Of a DNA stretch of 64,000 nt, positions 8,390 through 19,694 are shown in pieces. Both the position numbers and the translations under genes were made by a program. The notes under the pieces are model-generated. The model was not told the origin of the DNA, did not search any database, and worked only from the letters and a program-made list of their open reading frames with translations. Each line of letters starts with the position of its first letter. Within the stretch, counting starts at the first letter, position 1. The DNA lies in contig NZ_LSRE01000012.1 in the NCBI RefSeq assembly GCF_001575205.1, positions 1 through 64,000 on the forward strand. The letters run 5' to 3'. This DNA is from Tsukamurella pseudospumae (GTDB lineage Bacteria > Actinomycetota > Actinomycetes > Mycobacteriales > Mycobacteriaceae).

Positions 8390-8624
8390 GATCCACGCCC
8401 TCCTCGTCGGGGTGCGGACGCGGCAGAGATCGTCGCAGTCATACCGACATACTCCCAGTGTGCGACGCGCGCCCCGGTAGGTGGTAGCGAACACGAGTGA
8501 CGATGTGGCACTGGATGTCCGGTGACTGAACTTCTCTTCGGTATGCCGTATCAGTGCGGATTGCGCGATCGCGACGACTCGATGGTGGAGACCCTGCTGA
8601 GTCGGTGCAGTCGCAAATCAACGC

Positions 8625-10088
8625 CTACCCGGATGCCGCGGAGACTCCCGCCCGGCGACCGAAGAAGCTCCCGTCGCCGAGGCTCGTGCCGCTCGCGTAC
8701 CCGCCGGCGCAGACGCCCGAGGTGCACCGACCCGCGGCGAACAGGCCGGGGATCGGCGCACCGTCGACGTGCAGCACCCGCGAATCGACGTCCGTGCGCA
8801 ACCCGCCCAGGGTGAAGCCCGCGGTGAATCCGCGCATGTCCCACGCGGCGACCGGGCCGGACAGTGGGCGCAGCCACTGCGCCTTCTTGTGCAGTACGGG
8901 ATCGGCGCCGTCAGCGGCGTGCCGGTTGTAGGCGTCGACGGTGGCCGTCAGCGTCCCGGCGGGCAGGCCCATGTCGGACTCGAGCTCCGCGACGGTCTCC
9001 GCCGCCCAGGTGGGCGGCTGCCGGAAGTACGGGGTCGAGGTCTCGGTGCCGAGCGCTTCCTCGTGCGCGTCCATGTCCATGACGAGGTACGCGGCGTTGT
9101 CCTGCTGGATCAGGACGGCCTGGCCGATGCGGCCGCCGTAGGTGTCCTCGGCGATGAAGCGCTGGCCCCGGCCGTTGACCAGGATGCCGCGGGCCATCAT
9201 CTGCGGGTCGCCGAAGAACGCGACCTCGGTGGCGTCCATGTGGGCGAGCGCGGCGCCGGCGGCCTGTGCCATGAGGATCCCGGCGCCGTCGTGCTCCTCG
9301 ATGGCGGCGGCCGGACGGCCGATCAGGCGCGGGGCGTAGGCCTCGATCATCTCCGCGTTGTAGGCGAAACTGCCGGTCGCGAGGACGACGCCCCGTCGGG
9401 CCCGCACGCGCACGTCCGTGCCGAACCGGCGCGCGACGAGCCCCTCGACCGTGCCGTCCGCCGCGGTCACCAGGCGCTGCGCGCGAGTGTCGTACTCGGC
9501 GCGTACTCCGAGCGTCTCGGCGGTCTCGACCAGGGGCTTCATCAGCATGTAGCCGGCGCCGCGCACGCCGGTCCGCTTGTCGGTCATCTGCGGGATGTGC
9601 CCGCGCGGCGCGGGCGTCGCGATCTCACGGAAGGGCGACGCGTTCTCGCCGCCGGAGTAGCCCAGTCCCTCGTCGTGCGGCACCTCCCACCCCGGCTCGC
9701 CCCAGAACTCCTCCTTGAACACCACGCCGCAGCCCGTGAGCCAGTCGTAGTGCTCGAGGCTGCCGTGGGCGTAGGCGTGGATCTTCCCACCGTCGACGCC
9801 CGGACCCAGCGCGGCGGTCATGAAGGTCTCCATGTTCTCCGCGCTGTCCTCGAAGCCCAGGGCCCGCTGCAGCGGCGTGCCGCCGCCGAGATAGATCCAC
9901 CCGCCGGACAGCGCCGCGGCCCCGCCCCACCCGCCGGCGCGGTCCAGGATCAGGACCTCCGCACCGGCTCGCGCGGCCTCGATCGCCGCGGAGACTCCCG
10001 CGATGCCGTGGCCCGCGATCACCACGTCGGCTTCCAGGTCCCATGTATCGATGTCGGCGAACGCGACGGGGCGGCGGCTTTCGGGCAT
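8625..10088 (-). CDS. KstD-related FAD-dependent oxidoreductase
   Basis: A 487-residue flavoprotein of the fumarate reductase/KstD superfamily. The dinucleotide motif VVIAGHGIAGVSAAIEAA is at about residues 20-37, and the C-terminal flavin motif FAAGRCTSGVCAGGYASGTSLGDG replaces the TYAGPGATIGP of true KstD. The Tyr in GGYASG is in the equivalent place. It is divergent from hsaA across 162 bp containing a good KstR-type site, so it is likely steroid-induced. It may act on another steroid position (for example a 3-ketosteroid dehydrogenase of different specificity); the substrate is not determinable from sequence. Confidence 0.8.
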   Translation of the reverse strand: MPESRRPVAFADIDTWDLEADVVIAGHGIAGVSAAIEAARAGAEVLILDRAGGWGGAAALSGGWIYLGGGTPLQRALGFEDSAENMETFMTAALGPGVDGGKIHAYAHGSLEHYDWLTGCGVVFKEEFWGEPGWEVPHDEGLGYSGGENASPFREIATPAPRGHIPQMTDKRTGVRGAGYMLMKPLVETAETLGVRAEYDTRAQRLVTAADGTVEGLVARRFGTDVRVRARRGVVLATGSFAYNAEMIEAYAPRLIGRPAAAIEEHDGAGILMAQAAGAALAHMDATEVAFFGDPQMMARGILVNGRGQRFIAEDTYGGRIGQAVLIQQDNAAYLVMDMDAHEEALGTETSTPYFRQPPTWAAETVAELESDMGLPAGTLTATVDAYNRHAADGADPVLHKKAQWLRPLSGPVAAWDMRGFTAGFTLGGLRTDVDSRVLHVDGAPIPGLFAAGRCTSGVCAGGYASGTSLGDGSFFGRRAGVSAASG

Positions 10089-10106
10089 GGCTCTCCTCGG
10101 TCGGTG

Positions 10107-10122
10107 TCGGAACCGGTTGCAT
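10107..10122. promoter_or_regulatory. Possible weak KstR-type operator
   Basis: TCGGAACCGGTTGCAT has the AACnnGTT core but poor flanks. It lies 18 bp upstream of the KstD-like flavoprotein start, on the opposite side of the region from hsaA. Confidence 0.4.
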
Positions 10123-10173
10123 CAGGAACATAGGTGGATCGGAACCTTTGATGTAGCGTTTCGCGTCAGAAAA

Positions 10174-10189
10174 TGAGAACGTGTTCTAG
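10174..10189. promoter_or_regulatory. KstR-type operator in front of hsaADCB
   Basis: TGAGAACGTGTTCTAG matches the full KstR consensus. It is 61 bp ahead of hsaA and 85 bp ahead of the divergent flavoprotein gene, so it could control both. Confidence 0.8.
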
Positions 10190-10250
10190 TATTGGTCTCC
10201 AGCGGCGGGCGTGGGTGCTCGCCAGGTGGCCCTGACGAAGGCGAGGAAAG

Positions 10251-13809
<3,559 letters not shown>

Positions 13810-13810
13810 C

Positions 13811-14603
13811 TCAGGTCTTCAGCCCGTGTTCGTGGGCCTGGCTCAGTGCCAGCGCACACGGGTCCGCGGGCGCGCCCGCCTTGCTCGACATCACGGTGCA
13901 TTCCGGCGCTTTCGGGTCGCGGAACCCCGCGGTGTCGGAGCGCCCGACCTCGGCCACGGCGCGGAGCCGACCGTCCGCGCGGGTGGAGAAGGTCACCGCC
14001 CATCCGCCGCCGGAGGCGTAGGTTCCGACCAGGCCGGAGCCGGCGTCCCAGAACTGGTTGCCGTAGAGGTCGCCGATCGGGGTGAAAGCGCCGCCGGAGC
14101 TGTGCCACACCGACCAGGTCGAGTTCTGACCGTGCGCGCCGGAGCCCGTCGTCGACACCAGGATGTCAGGTGCGGCGTCCGCGGTGAGGCGGCGCAGGAG
14201 TAGCGCCCCCGATCCGACGTAGCCGTCGACGGGGACGGTGATCGTCTGGACCGTGGCCCCCGCGCGCTGCACCGTCACGACGGCCCGCTTGTCGCGCAGC
14301 TGTTTCGTCACGCGGTATCCGTCCGCCTCGGCGAAGCAGTCCGGCCCGCCGGCGCCCGGATACGGATCGGGACACCGTTCGCGCACCGTGCTCACCGGGA
14401 CCGCCGCGGACGACGGTGCCGCGGACGGGGCAGTCGTCGGCGCGGATGAGGACTCGATCGCCGACGTGGCCGTCGCCTGCTGGCTCCCCGGGTGCCGTCG
14501 TGCACCCCGCGGTGCCGAGCACGATCGCGGACGCGATCAGCGCAGTGCATCGTGAAACTGAAGGCGATCTACACTCCATGCAAGACGAGGGTACTCCCAC
14601 CAT
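13811..14603 (-). pseudogene. Lipoprotein gene with an apparent single-base frameshift
   Basis: Two frames together make one plausible lipoprotein. From ATG 14603 (or 14579) the first frame gives a signal peptide and lipobox, ASAIVLGTAGC, followed by TTAPG. The continuation, a Ser/Ala/Pro/Thr linker and then a 190-residue domain with several Cys and Gly/Trp-rich strands, is in another frame that is open from about 14480. The switch fits one extra base in the CCCC run at 14485-14488 (plus strand). It could be a true mutation, a phase-variable run or a sequence error. ATG 14603 overlaps the methyltransferase stop (TGATG), so the two are probably co-translated. Domain function unknown. Confidence 0.62.
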
Positions 14604-15517
14604 CAGCCTGCGGGCAGCGCCGCAGTGAAGTAGCCGATCGTGCCGGAGAGGAGTTCCGCGTCCGCGGGAACGGTGTCCCGCACGCCGTAGCTGCGGCCCA
14701 GTTCCACCGGGTTCCCCGCGCGAGTCACGGTCCAGCCCTGCGCGGCGAGGTACTCGGCGGGATCGGCGCGGTCCTCATCGGTGACGAACAACGCGGTCAC
14801 ATCGAAGTCGCCCAGGGGATTCCCCTTCTGCGAGTACCTGTCGGTGATGGCGCGGAACCGGCCGAGGTCGAGCGATCCGATCTGACCCTCGACGGCGACC
14901 CGGCTACCCGGTGCGGAGAGTTCCACGATCCGCTCGAAGAGCAGCGCCTGCGCCGCGGCGGGCAGGTAGGGGAGCAGGCCCTCGACCAGCCAGGCGGTCG
15001 GTGCGGCACCGTCGAACCCGGCGGACCGCAGGGCGGCCGGCCAATCGTCGCGCAGGTCGACGGGGACGTGCCGCAGCCCGGCGGCCGGGCTCGCCCCGTG
15101 CGCGGCGAGAGTCTCCTCCTTGAACGCCAGCACCTTGGGCTGGTCGAGCTCGTAGACGACGGTGCCCGCCGGCAGGTCGAGGCGGTACGCGCGGGCGTCG
15201 AGCCCGGCGGCGAGGATGACGACCTGCCGGACGCCGGCGGCGACGGCGTCCCGGACGAAGTCGTCGAAGAACCGGGTACGCACGCCGAGGTGGCGGGTTG
15301 CCGCCATCGGATTGCCCGCGCCGTCCCCGGCGTCGGCCAGCGCGACGGCGCGCTGGTCGCCCGCCGCCTCGAGGAAGACCCGGGCGTACGGGTCCTGAGC
15401 GAGGGCGTCGGGGCGCTCGGTCTCCACGGCCCGGGCAGCGGCCACCAGCAGCGCGGTGAAGCCCACGCTGGTTGTGATCGTCCAGGTGTCGCCGTCCGTA
15501 CGCGTGCTGCTCGCCAT
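14603..15517 (-). CDS. SAM-dependent methyltransferase, LCM-like actinobacterial family
   Basis: A 304-residue class I methyltransferase of the expanded mycobacterial family related to leucine carboxyl methyltransferases: SVGFTALLVAAARA near the N-terminus, TRFFDDFV, then the SAM motif VVILAAGLDARAYRL (about 95-109), the acidic ELDQPKVL and the post-motif WLVEGLLPYLP. ATG 15517 is preferred over an in-frame TTG 18 bp upstream because AAAGGA lies just ahead of it. A KstR-type palindrome at 15576 is 59 bp upstream, so steroid control is possible. Substrate unknown. Confidence 0.85.
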   Translation of the reverse strand: MASSTRTDGDTWTITTSVGFTALLVAAARAVETERPDALAQDPYARVFLEAAGDQRAVALADAGDGAGNPMAATRHLGVRTRFFDDFVRDAVAAGVRQVVILAAGLDARAYRLDLPAGTVVYELDQPKVLAFKEETLAAHGASPAAGLRHVPVDLRDDWPAALRSAGFDGAAPTAWLVEGLLPYLPAAAQALLFERIVELSAPGSRVAVEGQIGSLDLGRFRAITDRYSQKGNPLGDFDVTALFVTDEDRADPAEYLAAQGWTVTRAGNPVELGRSYGVRDTVPADAELLSGTIGYFTAALPAG

Positions 15518-15575
15518 CGGTGTTTCCTTTCGCAAGTAGTTCGCCTACGAAAGTACATCGTGTCGCGAGGCGCGG

Positions 15576-15591
15576 CAAGAACATGTTTCAG
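15576..15591. promoter_or_regulatory. KstR-type operator at the fadE33 stop, ahead of the methyltransferase
   Basis: CAAGAACATGTTTCAG carries AACATGTT, the same core as the cyp125 operator. It overlaps the fadE33 stop codon (15588-15590) and sits 59 bp upstream of the methyltransferase ATG, the only unit it could control as a promoter element. Confidence 0.6.
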
Positions 15592-16628
15592 GTGTGCGTC
15601 AGAGCCCGCCGAGCCAGGTGGTGGGTCGGGTCGCCGAACAGCTGCGACGACGAGTGGGCCCGCTTGAAGTACAGGTGCGCGTCGTGTTCCCAGGTGATGC
15701 CGATGCCGCCGTGCAACTGGATCATCTCGGCGGCGACGGTACACAGCGCCTCCGAGCAGTACGCTTTCGCCGTCGCGACGGCGAGCGACGCGTCTGCGTC
15801 GCCGCGGTCGAGGGCGTCGCCCGCGGCGCCGGCCGCCGACTGCGCGGACTCCACGAGCACGTACATGTCCGCCATCCGGTGCTTGAGCGCCTGGAAGGAG
15901 CCGATGGGTCGGCCGAACTGTACGCGGGAGCCCGCGTACTCGACGGTGAGCTCGAGAGCCCGGGCCGCGGCCCCCGCCTGTTCGGCGGCGAGCACGGCGC
16001 ACGTGACGTCGAGCGCGTGCGAGAGGACGGCCTCCGAGCCGCCCGGCAGTAGCCGTCCGGCGAGCCCGTCGACGGTGACCTCCGCGAACCGTCGGGTGGG
16101 ATCCATCGAGGGCGTGTGCCGACGGTGCGCCGACGCCCCGTCGATGAGGTACAGCTCGTCGCCCGCGACCACGAGAAGGTCGTCCGCGAGGTCACCGTCG
16201 AGGACGTATTGCGCGGTGCCGGAGAGTGTTCCGGCGGCGGCGGTGATCGGCCTGTCGGCGAACGACGAGCCCGCGAACGCCACCGTCGCCGTGCGTGCGC
16301 CGGAGGCCAGGGCGGTGAGGAGCTCCGCGTCGTCGGTCTGCGCGAGCAACGCGGTCGCGAGGACCGCGGAGCCGAGGAAGGGCGACGGGATCAGCTGGCG
16401 CCCCAGCTCCTCCGCCACCACCTGCAGCGCGCGGACCCCGGCGCCCACGCCGTCGTTCTCTTCGGGGACGGCGAGCGCGGCCACGCCGACCTGCTCGCAC
16501 AGCACCGACCACAGGTCGCGGTCGTAGCCCTCGGGGGAGTCGATCGCGGCCCGCAGCGCTGCCGCCGACCACCGCCGGTCGACGACGCTGCGGACGGCGT
16601 CGGCGAGGTCGTTCAGCTCGTCGGTCAT
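15588..16628 (-). CDS. fadE33: Acyl-CoA dehydrogenase, FadE33 position
   Basis: One of three adjacent acyl-CoA dehydrogenase subunits of the KstR2 module acting on CoA intermediates of the C/D rings. The 346 residues have the usual helical N-domain, beta-barrel middle (TATVAFAGSSF) and C-terminal helices with SRVQFGRPIGSFQALKHRMADM, ending in MIQLHGGIGITWEHDAHLYFKRA. Order and orientation match M. tuberculosis fadE31-32-33. In this group two different subunits form the active heterotetramer (as in IpdE1-IpdE2). Start ATG 16628 overlaps the fadE32 stop by 4 bp; sequence further upstream in frame is fadE32 shadow. Confidence 0.85.
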   Translation of the reverse strand: MTDELNDLADAVRSVVDRRWSAAALRAAIDSPEGYDRDLWSVLCEQVGVAALAVPEENDGVGAGVRALQVVAEELGRQLIPSPFLGSAVLATALLAQTDDAELLTALASGARTATVAFAGSSFADRPITAAAGTLSGTAQYVLDGDLADDLLVVAGDELYLIDGASAHRRHTPSMDPTRRFAEVTVDGLAGRLLPGGSEAVLSHALDVTCAVLAAEQAGAAARALELTVEYAGSRVQFGRPIGSFQALKHRMADMYVLVESAQSAAGAAGDALDRGDADASLAVATAKAYCSEALCTVAAEMIQLHGGIGITWEHDAHLYFKRAHSSSQLFGDPTHHLARRALTHT

Positions 16629-17641
16629 CGTGCCGCCTTCCGGACCGCGTCGAGCACGACCGCGCGGTGCTCGGCCTGGGTTCCCCACGCGGACTGGAGC
16701 GCTCGGACCTTCGTGATCCACAGGCCCAGATCGTGTTCGGCGGTGTAGCCGATCGCGCCGTGCACCTGCAGCGCGGTGCGCGCGGCCAGATATGCGGCAT
16801 CGGCCGCCGCGACTCGCGCCGCGGACACGTCGCGCACCGGGTCCAGATCGACACCGCGCGAGGCGGCCCCGGACAGGGCGACCGCAGCTCCGTGCAGGAG
16901 CGGCGCTGCGAGTTCGAGGCGCGTCGCCACATCGGCGAGAAGGTGCTTGATCGCCTGGTACTCACCGATCGCCTTGCCGTACTGCGACCGTGCCTTCGCG
17001 TACTCGACGGTGTCGTCCAGCAGGCGCCGCCCGGCGCCGAGCAGCTGCGCCGCCACCGCGAAGGCCCCCGCCACCTCTCCCGATTGAACACCGTTATGGA
17101 GAATCCGACCTGCAGGTTCTCCCTCCGTAACGGTGTTCAATTGCGGGTGGAACAGGCGGCGCGTCCGGTCGATGGAGCCCAGAGGCTCGGTCGACGGTGC
17201 CGGAACCTCGGTCATCGAGCCGTCGACGCCCGCGACGAACCGCAGGTCCGCGACATCGGCGTCGAGGAGGAACGGGGTGCGGGGCGCGAGGGCGACGGTG
17301 CCGATCGCGCCCTCCGCCAGCGCGGCGAGGTGTGGGGAGTCGGCGCCGAGCAGCACGGGCAGCACGGCGATCGACTCGACGACGGGCCCGGGAACACCGT
17401 GGTACCCCAGGCGCTGGAAGGCGACCGCGAGATCCGCGGGGTCGCCGCCGACACCGCCGTGCTCCTCGGGCACGGCGAGCGCGGGCACGCCGAGGCGGGC
17501 GAGAGCCCCCCAGATCCGGTGTCCGGGTCCGGCGTCGCCGGCCGCCCACGCGCGCGCGGCAGCGACGACGTCGGCACTCGAGAGGAGGTCGTCGAGCGAG
17601 CTCGCGAAGTCCTGGTTCTCCTGCGACGGTACGAATCTCAT
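16625..17641 (-). CDS. fadE32: Acyl-CoA dehydrogenase, FadE32 position, carrying an in-frame palindromic insert
   Basis: Second dehydrogenase of the fadE31-33 block, likely acting with a neighbour as a heteromer on a C/D-ring CoA thioester. 338 residues from ATG 17641 (4-bp overlap with fadE31); the remembered M. tuberculosis protein is about 319. The excess equals a 20-residue stretch (about 168-187, between RTRRLFHPQ and GEVAGAF) encoded entirely by the 59-bp palindromic repeat at 17083-17141. The insert falls at the junction of the middle beta-domain and the C-terminal helices (DTVEYAKARSQYGKAIGEYQAIKHLLAD), a place that could tolerate a loop. Whether the protein still works is untested. 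Confidence 0.85.
   Translation of the reverse strand: MRFVPSQENQDFASSLDDLLSSADVVAAARAWAAGDAGPGHRIWGALARLGVPALAVPEEHGGVGGDPADLAVAFQRLGYHGVPGPVVESIAVLPVLLGADSPHLAALAEGAIGTVALAPRTPFLLDADVADLRFVAGVDGSMTEVPAPSTEPLGSIDRTRRLFHPQLNTVTEGEPAGRILHNGVQSGEVAGAFAVAAQLLGAGRRLLDDTVEYAKARSQYGKAIGEYQAIKHLLADVATRLELAAPLLHGAAVALSGAASRGVDLDPVRDVSAARVAAADAAYLAARTALQVHGAIGYTAEHDLGLWITKVRALQSAWGTQAEHRAVVLDAVRKAAR
17083..17141. repeat. 59-bp palindromic repeat, copy A, inside fadE32
   Basis: Begins with ATTGAACACCGTTATGGAGA and ends with the near-complement CCGTAACGGTGTTCAAT; the arms pair over some 20 bp with few mismatches around a loop containing CCGACCTGCAGGTT. Nearly identical to copies at 39794 and 61715. In the fadE32 frame it has no stop and codes for about 20 residues beginning LNTVTEGEPAGR. 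Confidence 0.92.
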
Positions 17642-18798
17642 CGGGCTCCCCGGGGTAGGCCGAGGAGGCGCTCGGCGATGGTGTTGCGCTGGATCTGGTC
17701 GGTGCCGCCGTAGATGGGGCCGGCGAGCGAGAACAGATAGCCGGCCGGCCATCGCCCGTCATCCGGGGCATCCGCGCCGGTGAGCTCGCCGAGCGGCCCG
17801 AGCAGGTCGAGCGCGGTCTCGTGCAGCGCCACGTCGAGGTGGCTCCAGAACAGCTTGTTCACGCTGGACTCCGGGCCCAGCTCGCCGCCGTCCTCCAGGC
17901 GGGTCACGGTGCCGAAGGTGTACAGCTGGTAGGCGCGGGCGCCGATCCACGCATCGGCGACGCGCTGTGCGTCCGCGCTCGTGGTGTCGCCGTCCTCGCG
18001 TTCCCACAGGTCGACGAGGGCGTCCGCGGCGGAGAGGAACCGGCCGGGACTGCGCAATGAGAGGCCGCGCTCGTTGTTCGCAGTCGTCATCGCCACGCGC
18101 CAGCCCTGACCCGGCTCGCCGATCACGTCGGCGTCGGGCACGAAGACCTCATCGAGGAAGATCTCGGCGAAGCCCGGCTCACCGTCGAGCTGGGGGATGG
18201 GGCGCACCGTCACGCCCGGCGCCCTCAGATCGAACGTGAGATAGGTCAGGCCCCGGTGCCGCTCTGAGCCGGGTTCGCTGCGGAACAGGCCGAAGGCGCC
18301 GTCGGCGAAGGCGGCGCGCGAGCTCCAGGTCTTCTGGCCGGACAGCTTCCAGCCGCCGTCCACGCGCGTGGCAGTCGATCGGAGTGAGGCGATGTCGCTG
18401 CCCGCCTCGGGCTCGGACCACGCCTGCGCCCAGACCCGTTCGGAGCGGGCCATCGCGGGCAGGATCCGCGCGCGTTGCTCGTCGGTGCCGTGGCTGAACA
18501 GCGTGGGGGCCAGCATGAAGAGGCCGTTCTGGTTCACCCGCAGCGGAGCGCCCGCGGCGTAGTACTCCTCCTCGAAGACCACCCACTGGAGCAGCGTCGC
18601 GTCGCGGCCGCCGAACTCGGCGGGCCAGGACACTGCGGCCAGACCGGCGTCGGCGAGCGTCGCCTCCCACGCGCGGTGCGCGGCGAAGCCCTCAGCGGTG
18701 TCGAAGGACGGGAGCGGCTCGGCCGGCACGTTCGCCGCGAGCCAGGCGCGCACCTCGTCGCGGAACGCGAGGGTGGCGTCGTCGAAGTCCAGGTCCAC
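17638..18798 (-). CDS. fadE31: Acyl-CoA dehydrogenase, FadE31 position
   Basis: Full-length dehydrogenase subunit (386 residues) of the HIP pathway block. It shows the classic signatures AWSEPEAGSDIASLRSTATR (about 125-144) and, at the C-terminus, GPIYGGTDQIQRNTIAERLLGLPRG. GTG 18798 was chosen because it overlaps the echA stop (TAGTG) and leads directly into the family N-terminus VDLDFDDATLAFRDEVRAWL; upstream in frame is echA shadow. Probably pairs with FadE32 or FadE33, which have shorter, divergent C-termini. Confidence 0.88.
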   Translation of the reverse strand: MDLDFDDATLAFRDEVRAWLAANVPAEPLPSFDTAEGFAAHRAWEATLADAGLAAVSWPAEFGGRDATLLQWVVFEEEYYAAGAPLRVNQNGLFMLAPTLFSHGTDEQRARILPAMARSERVWAQAWSEPEAGSDIASLRSTATRVDGGWKLSGQKTWSSRAAFADGAFGLFRSEPGSERHRGLTYLTFDLRAPGVTVRPIPQLDGEPGFAEIFLDEVFVPDADVIGEPGQGWRVAMTTANNERGLSLRSPGRFLSAADALVDLWEREDGDTTSADAQRVADAWIGARAYQLYTFGTVTRLEDGGELGPESSVNKLFWSHLDVALHETALDLLGPLGELTGADAPDDGRWPAGYLFSLAGPIYGGTDQIQRNTIAERLLGLPRGAR

Positions 18799-19694
18799 TA
18801 CTCGGCCTTCCGTGCGCCCGACGCCATCGACTTGGCACTCTGCCCGCCCAGCGAATCCCCGCCGGACATCTCGGCGTTGTGCGCGTGTGCGAAGTGGTGC
18901 AGGCCGAAGACCGAGTCCATACCCGCGCGCATTCCCATGAGGTCCTCGCACTGGTTGACGGCCTTCTTGGTCAGCGCCAGACCGAAACTCGGCATGTCCG
19001 AGATCCGCTCGGCGAGCGCGAGGGTCTCCTCCTCGAGCTCGCTGCGGGGTACGACGCGGTTGACCATGCCCCACTCCTTGGCCTGCTGCGCCGAGAACCG
19101 GTCCCCGGTGAACAGGAACTCCTTCGCCGCGCGCGGGCCCATCACCCACGGATGGGCGAAGTACTCGACGCCGGGGATGCCCATGCGCACCACGGGATCC
19201 GAGAAGAAGGCGTCGTCGGAGGCCACGATCAGGTCGCAGCTCCACGCCAGCATCAGCGCGCCGGCGATGCACGCACCCTGCACCGAGGCGATCACGGGCT
19301 TGGGGATCTCCCGCCACCGCCGGCACATACCGAGGTACACCTCGGACTCGCGCGCGAAGCGCTGATCGCCGCCCTCGCGGCCCACGTGGTCCCACCACAG
19401 CACGGCCTTGTTCTCGAAGTGCTGGTCCACATCCCGGCCCGGCGTGCCGATGTCGTGGCCGGCGGAGAAGTGCTTGCCGTTGCCGGCCAGCACGATCACC
19501 TTCACGGCCGGGTCCTCCACCGCGCGGACGAAGGCAGCGTCCAGGGCGTAGGTCATGGCCGAGTTCTGCGCATTGCGGTACTCGGGCCGGTTCATCGTGA
19601 CCACGGCGACGGGGCCGCGCACCTCGTAGGTCACCACCTCCGGTTCCGCGGTCGCGCCGTCGTCCGACGTGGTCTGGGGTACGGAATCGGTCAT
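18798..19694 (-). CDS. Enoyl-CoA hydratase/isomerase (crotonase) family protein
   Basis: A 298-residue crotonase between fadD3 and fadE31, overlapping both (4 bp and 1 bp). It has AGNGKHFSAGHDIGTPG (CoA site and first oxyanion residue, about 69-85) and the second oxyanion segment SVQGACIAGALMLAWSCDLIVAS. The residues around DPVVRMGIPG have Asp/Val where classical hydratases have a catalytic Glu, so activity may be as an isomerase, hydrolase or unusual hydratase. No crotonase is present at this spot in the M. tuberculosis fadD3-fadE31 order, so this is an addition to the module. Confidence 0.82.
   Translation of the reverse strand: MTDSVPQTTSDDGATAEPEVVTYEVRGPVAVVTMNRPEYRNAQNSAMTYALDAAFVRAVEDPAVKVIVLAGNGKHFSAGHDIGTPGRDVDQHFENKAVLWWDHVGREGGDQRFARESEVYLGMCRRWREIPKPVIASVQGACIAGALMLAWSCDLIVASDDAFFSDPVVRMGIPGVEYFAHPWVMGPRAAKEFLFTGDRFSAQQAKEWGMVNRVVPRSELEEETLALAERISDMPSFGLALTKKAVNQCEDLMGMRAGMDSVFGLHHFAHAHNAEMSGGDSLGGQSAKSMASGARKAE

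Noticed and set aside
7977-8480. Rightward 167-residue frame opposite the Pro-rich membrane protein
   Set aside because: Gly/Val/Ala repeats without signal peptide or motif; the opposite strand gives a sensible membrane segment and an ordered tail.
10107-10122. A strong second KstR operator at hsaA
   Set aside because: Only the AACnnGTT core is present; flanks do not fit, so it is listed as weak.
8769-10133. 454-residue rightward open frame opposite the KstD-like gene
   Set aside because: High-GC antisense frame with repetitive Gly/Arg/Val composition and no motifs; the leftward frame has a full FAD fold.
17638-19398. 586-residue open frame at fadE31
   Set aside because: The first 200 residues are a shifted reading of the crotonase gene; the dehydrogenase begins at GTG 18798.
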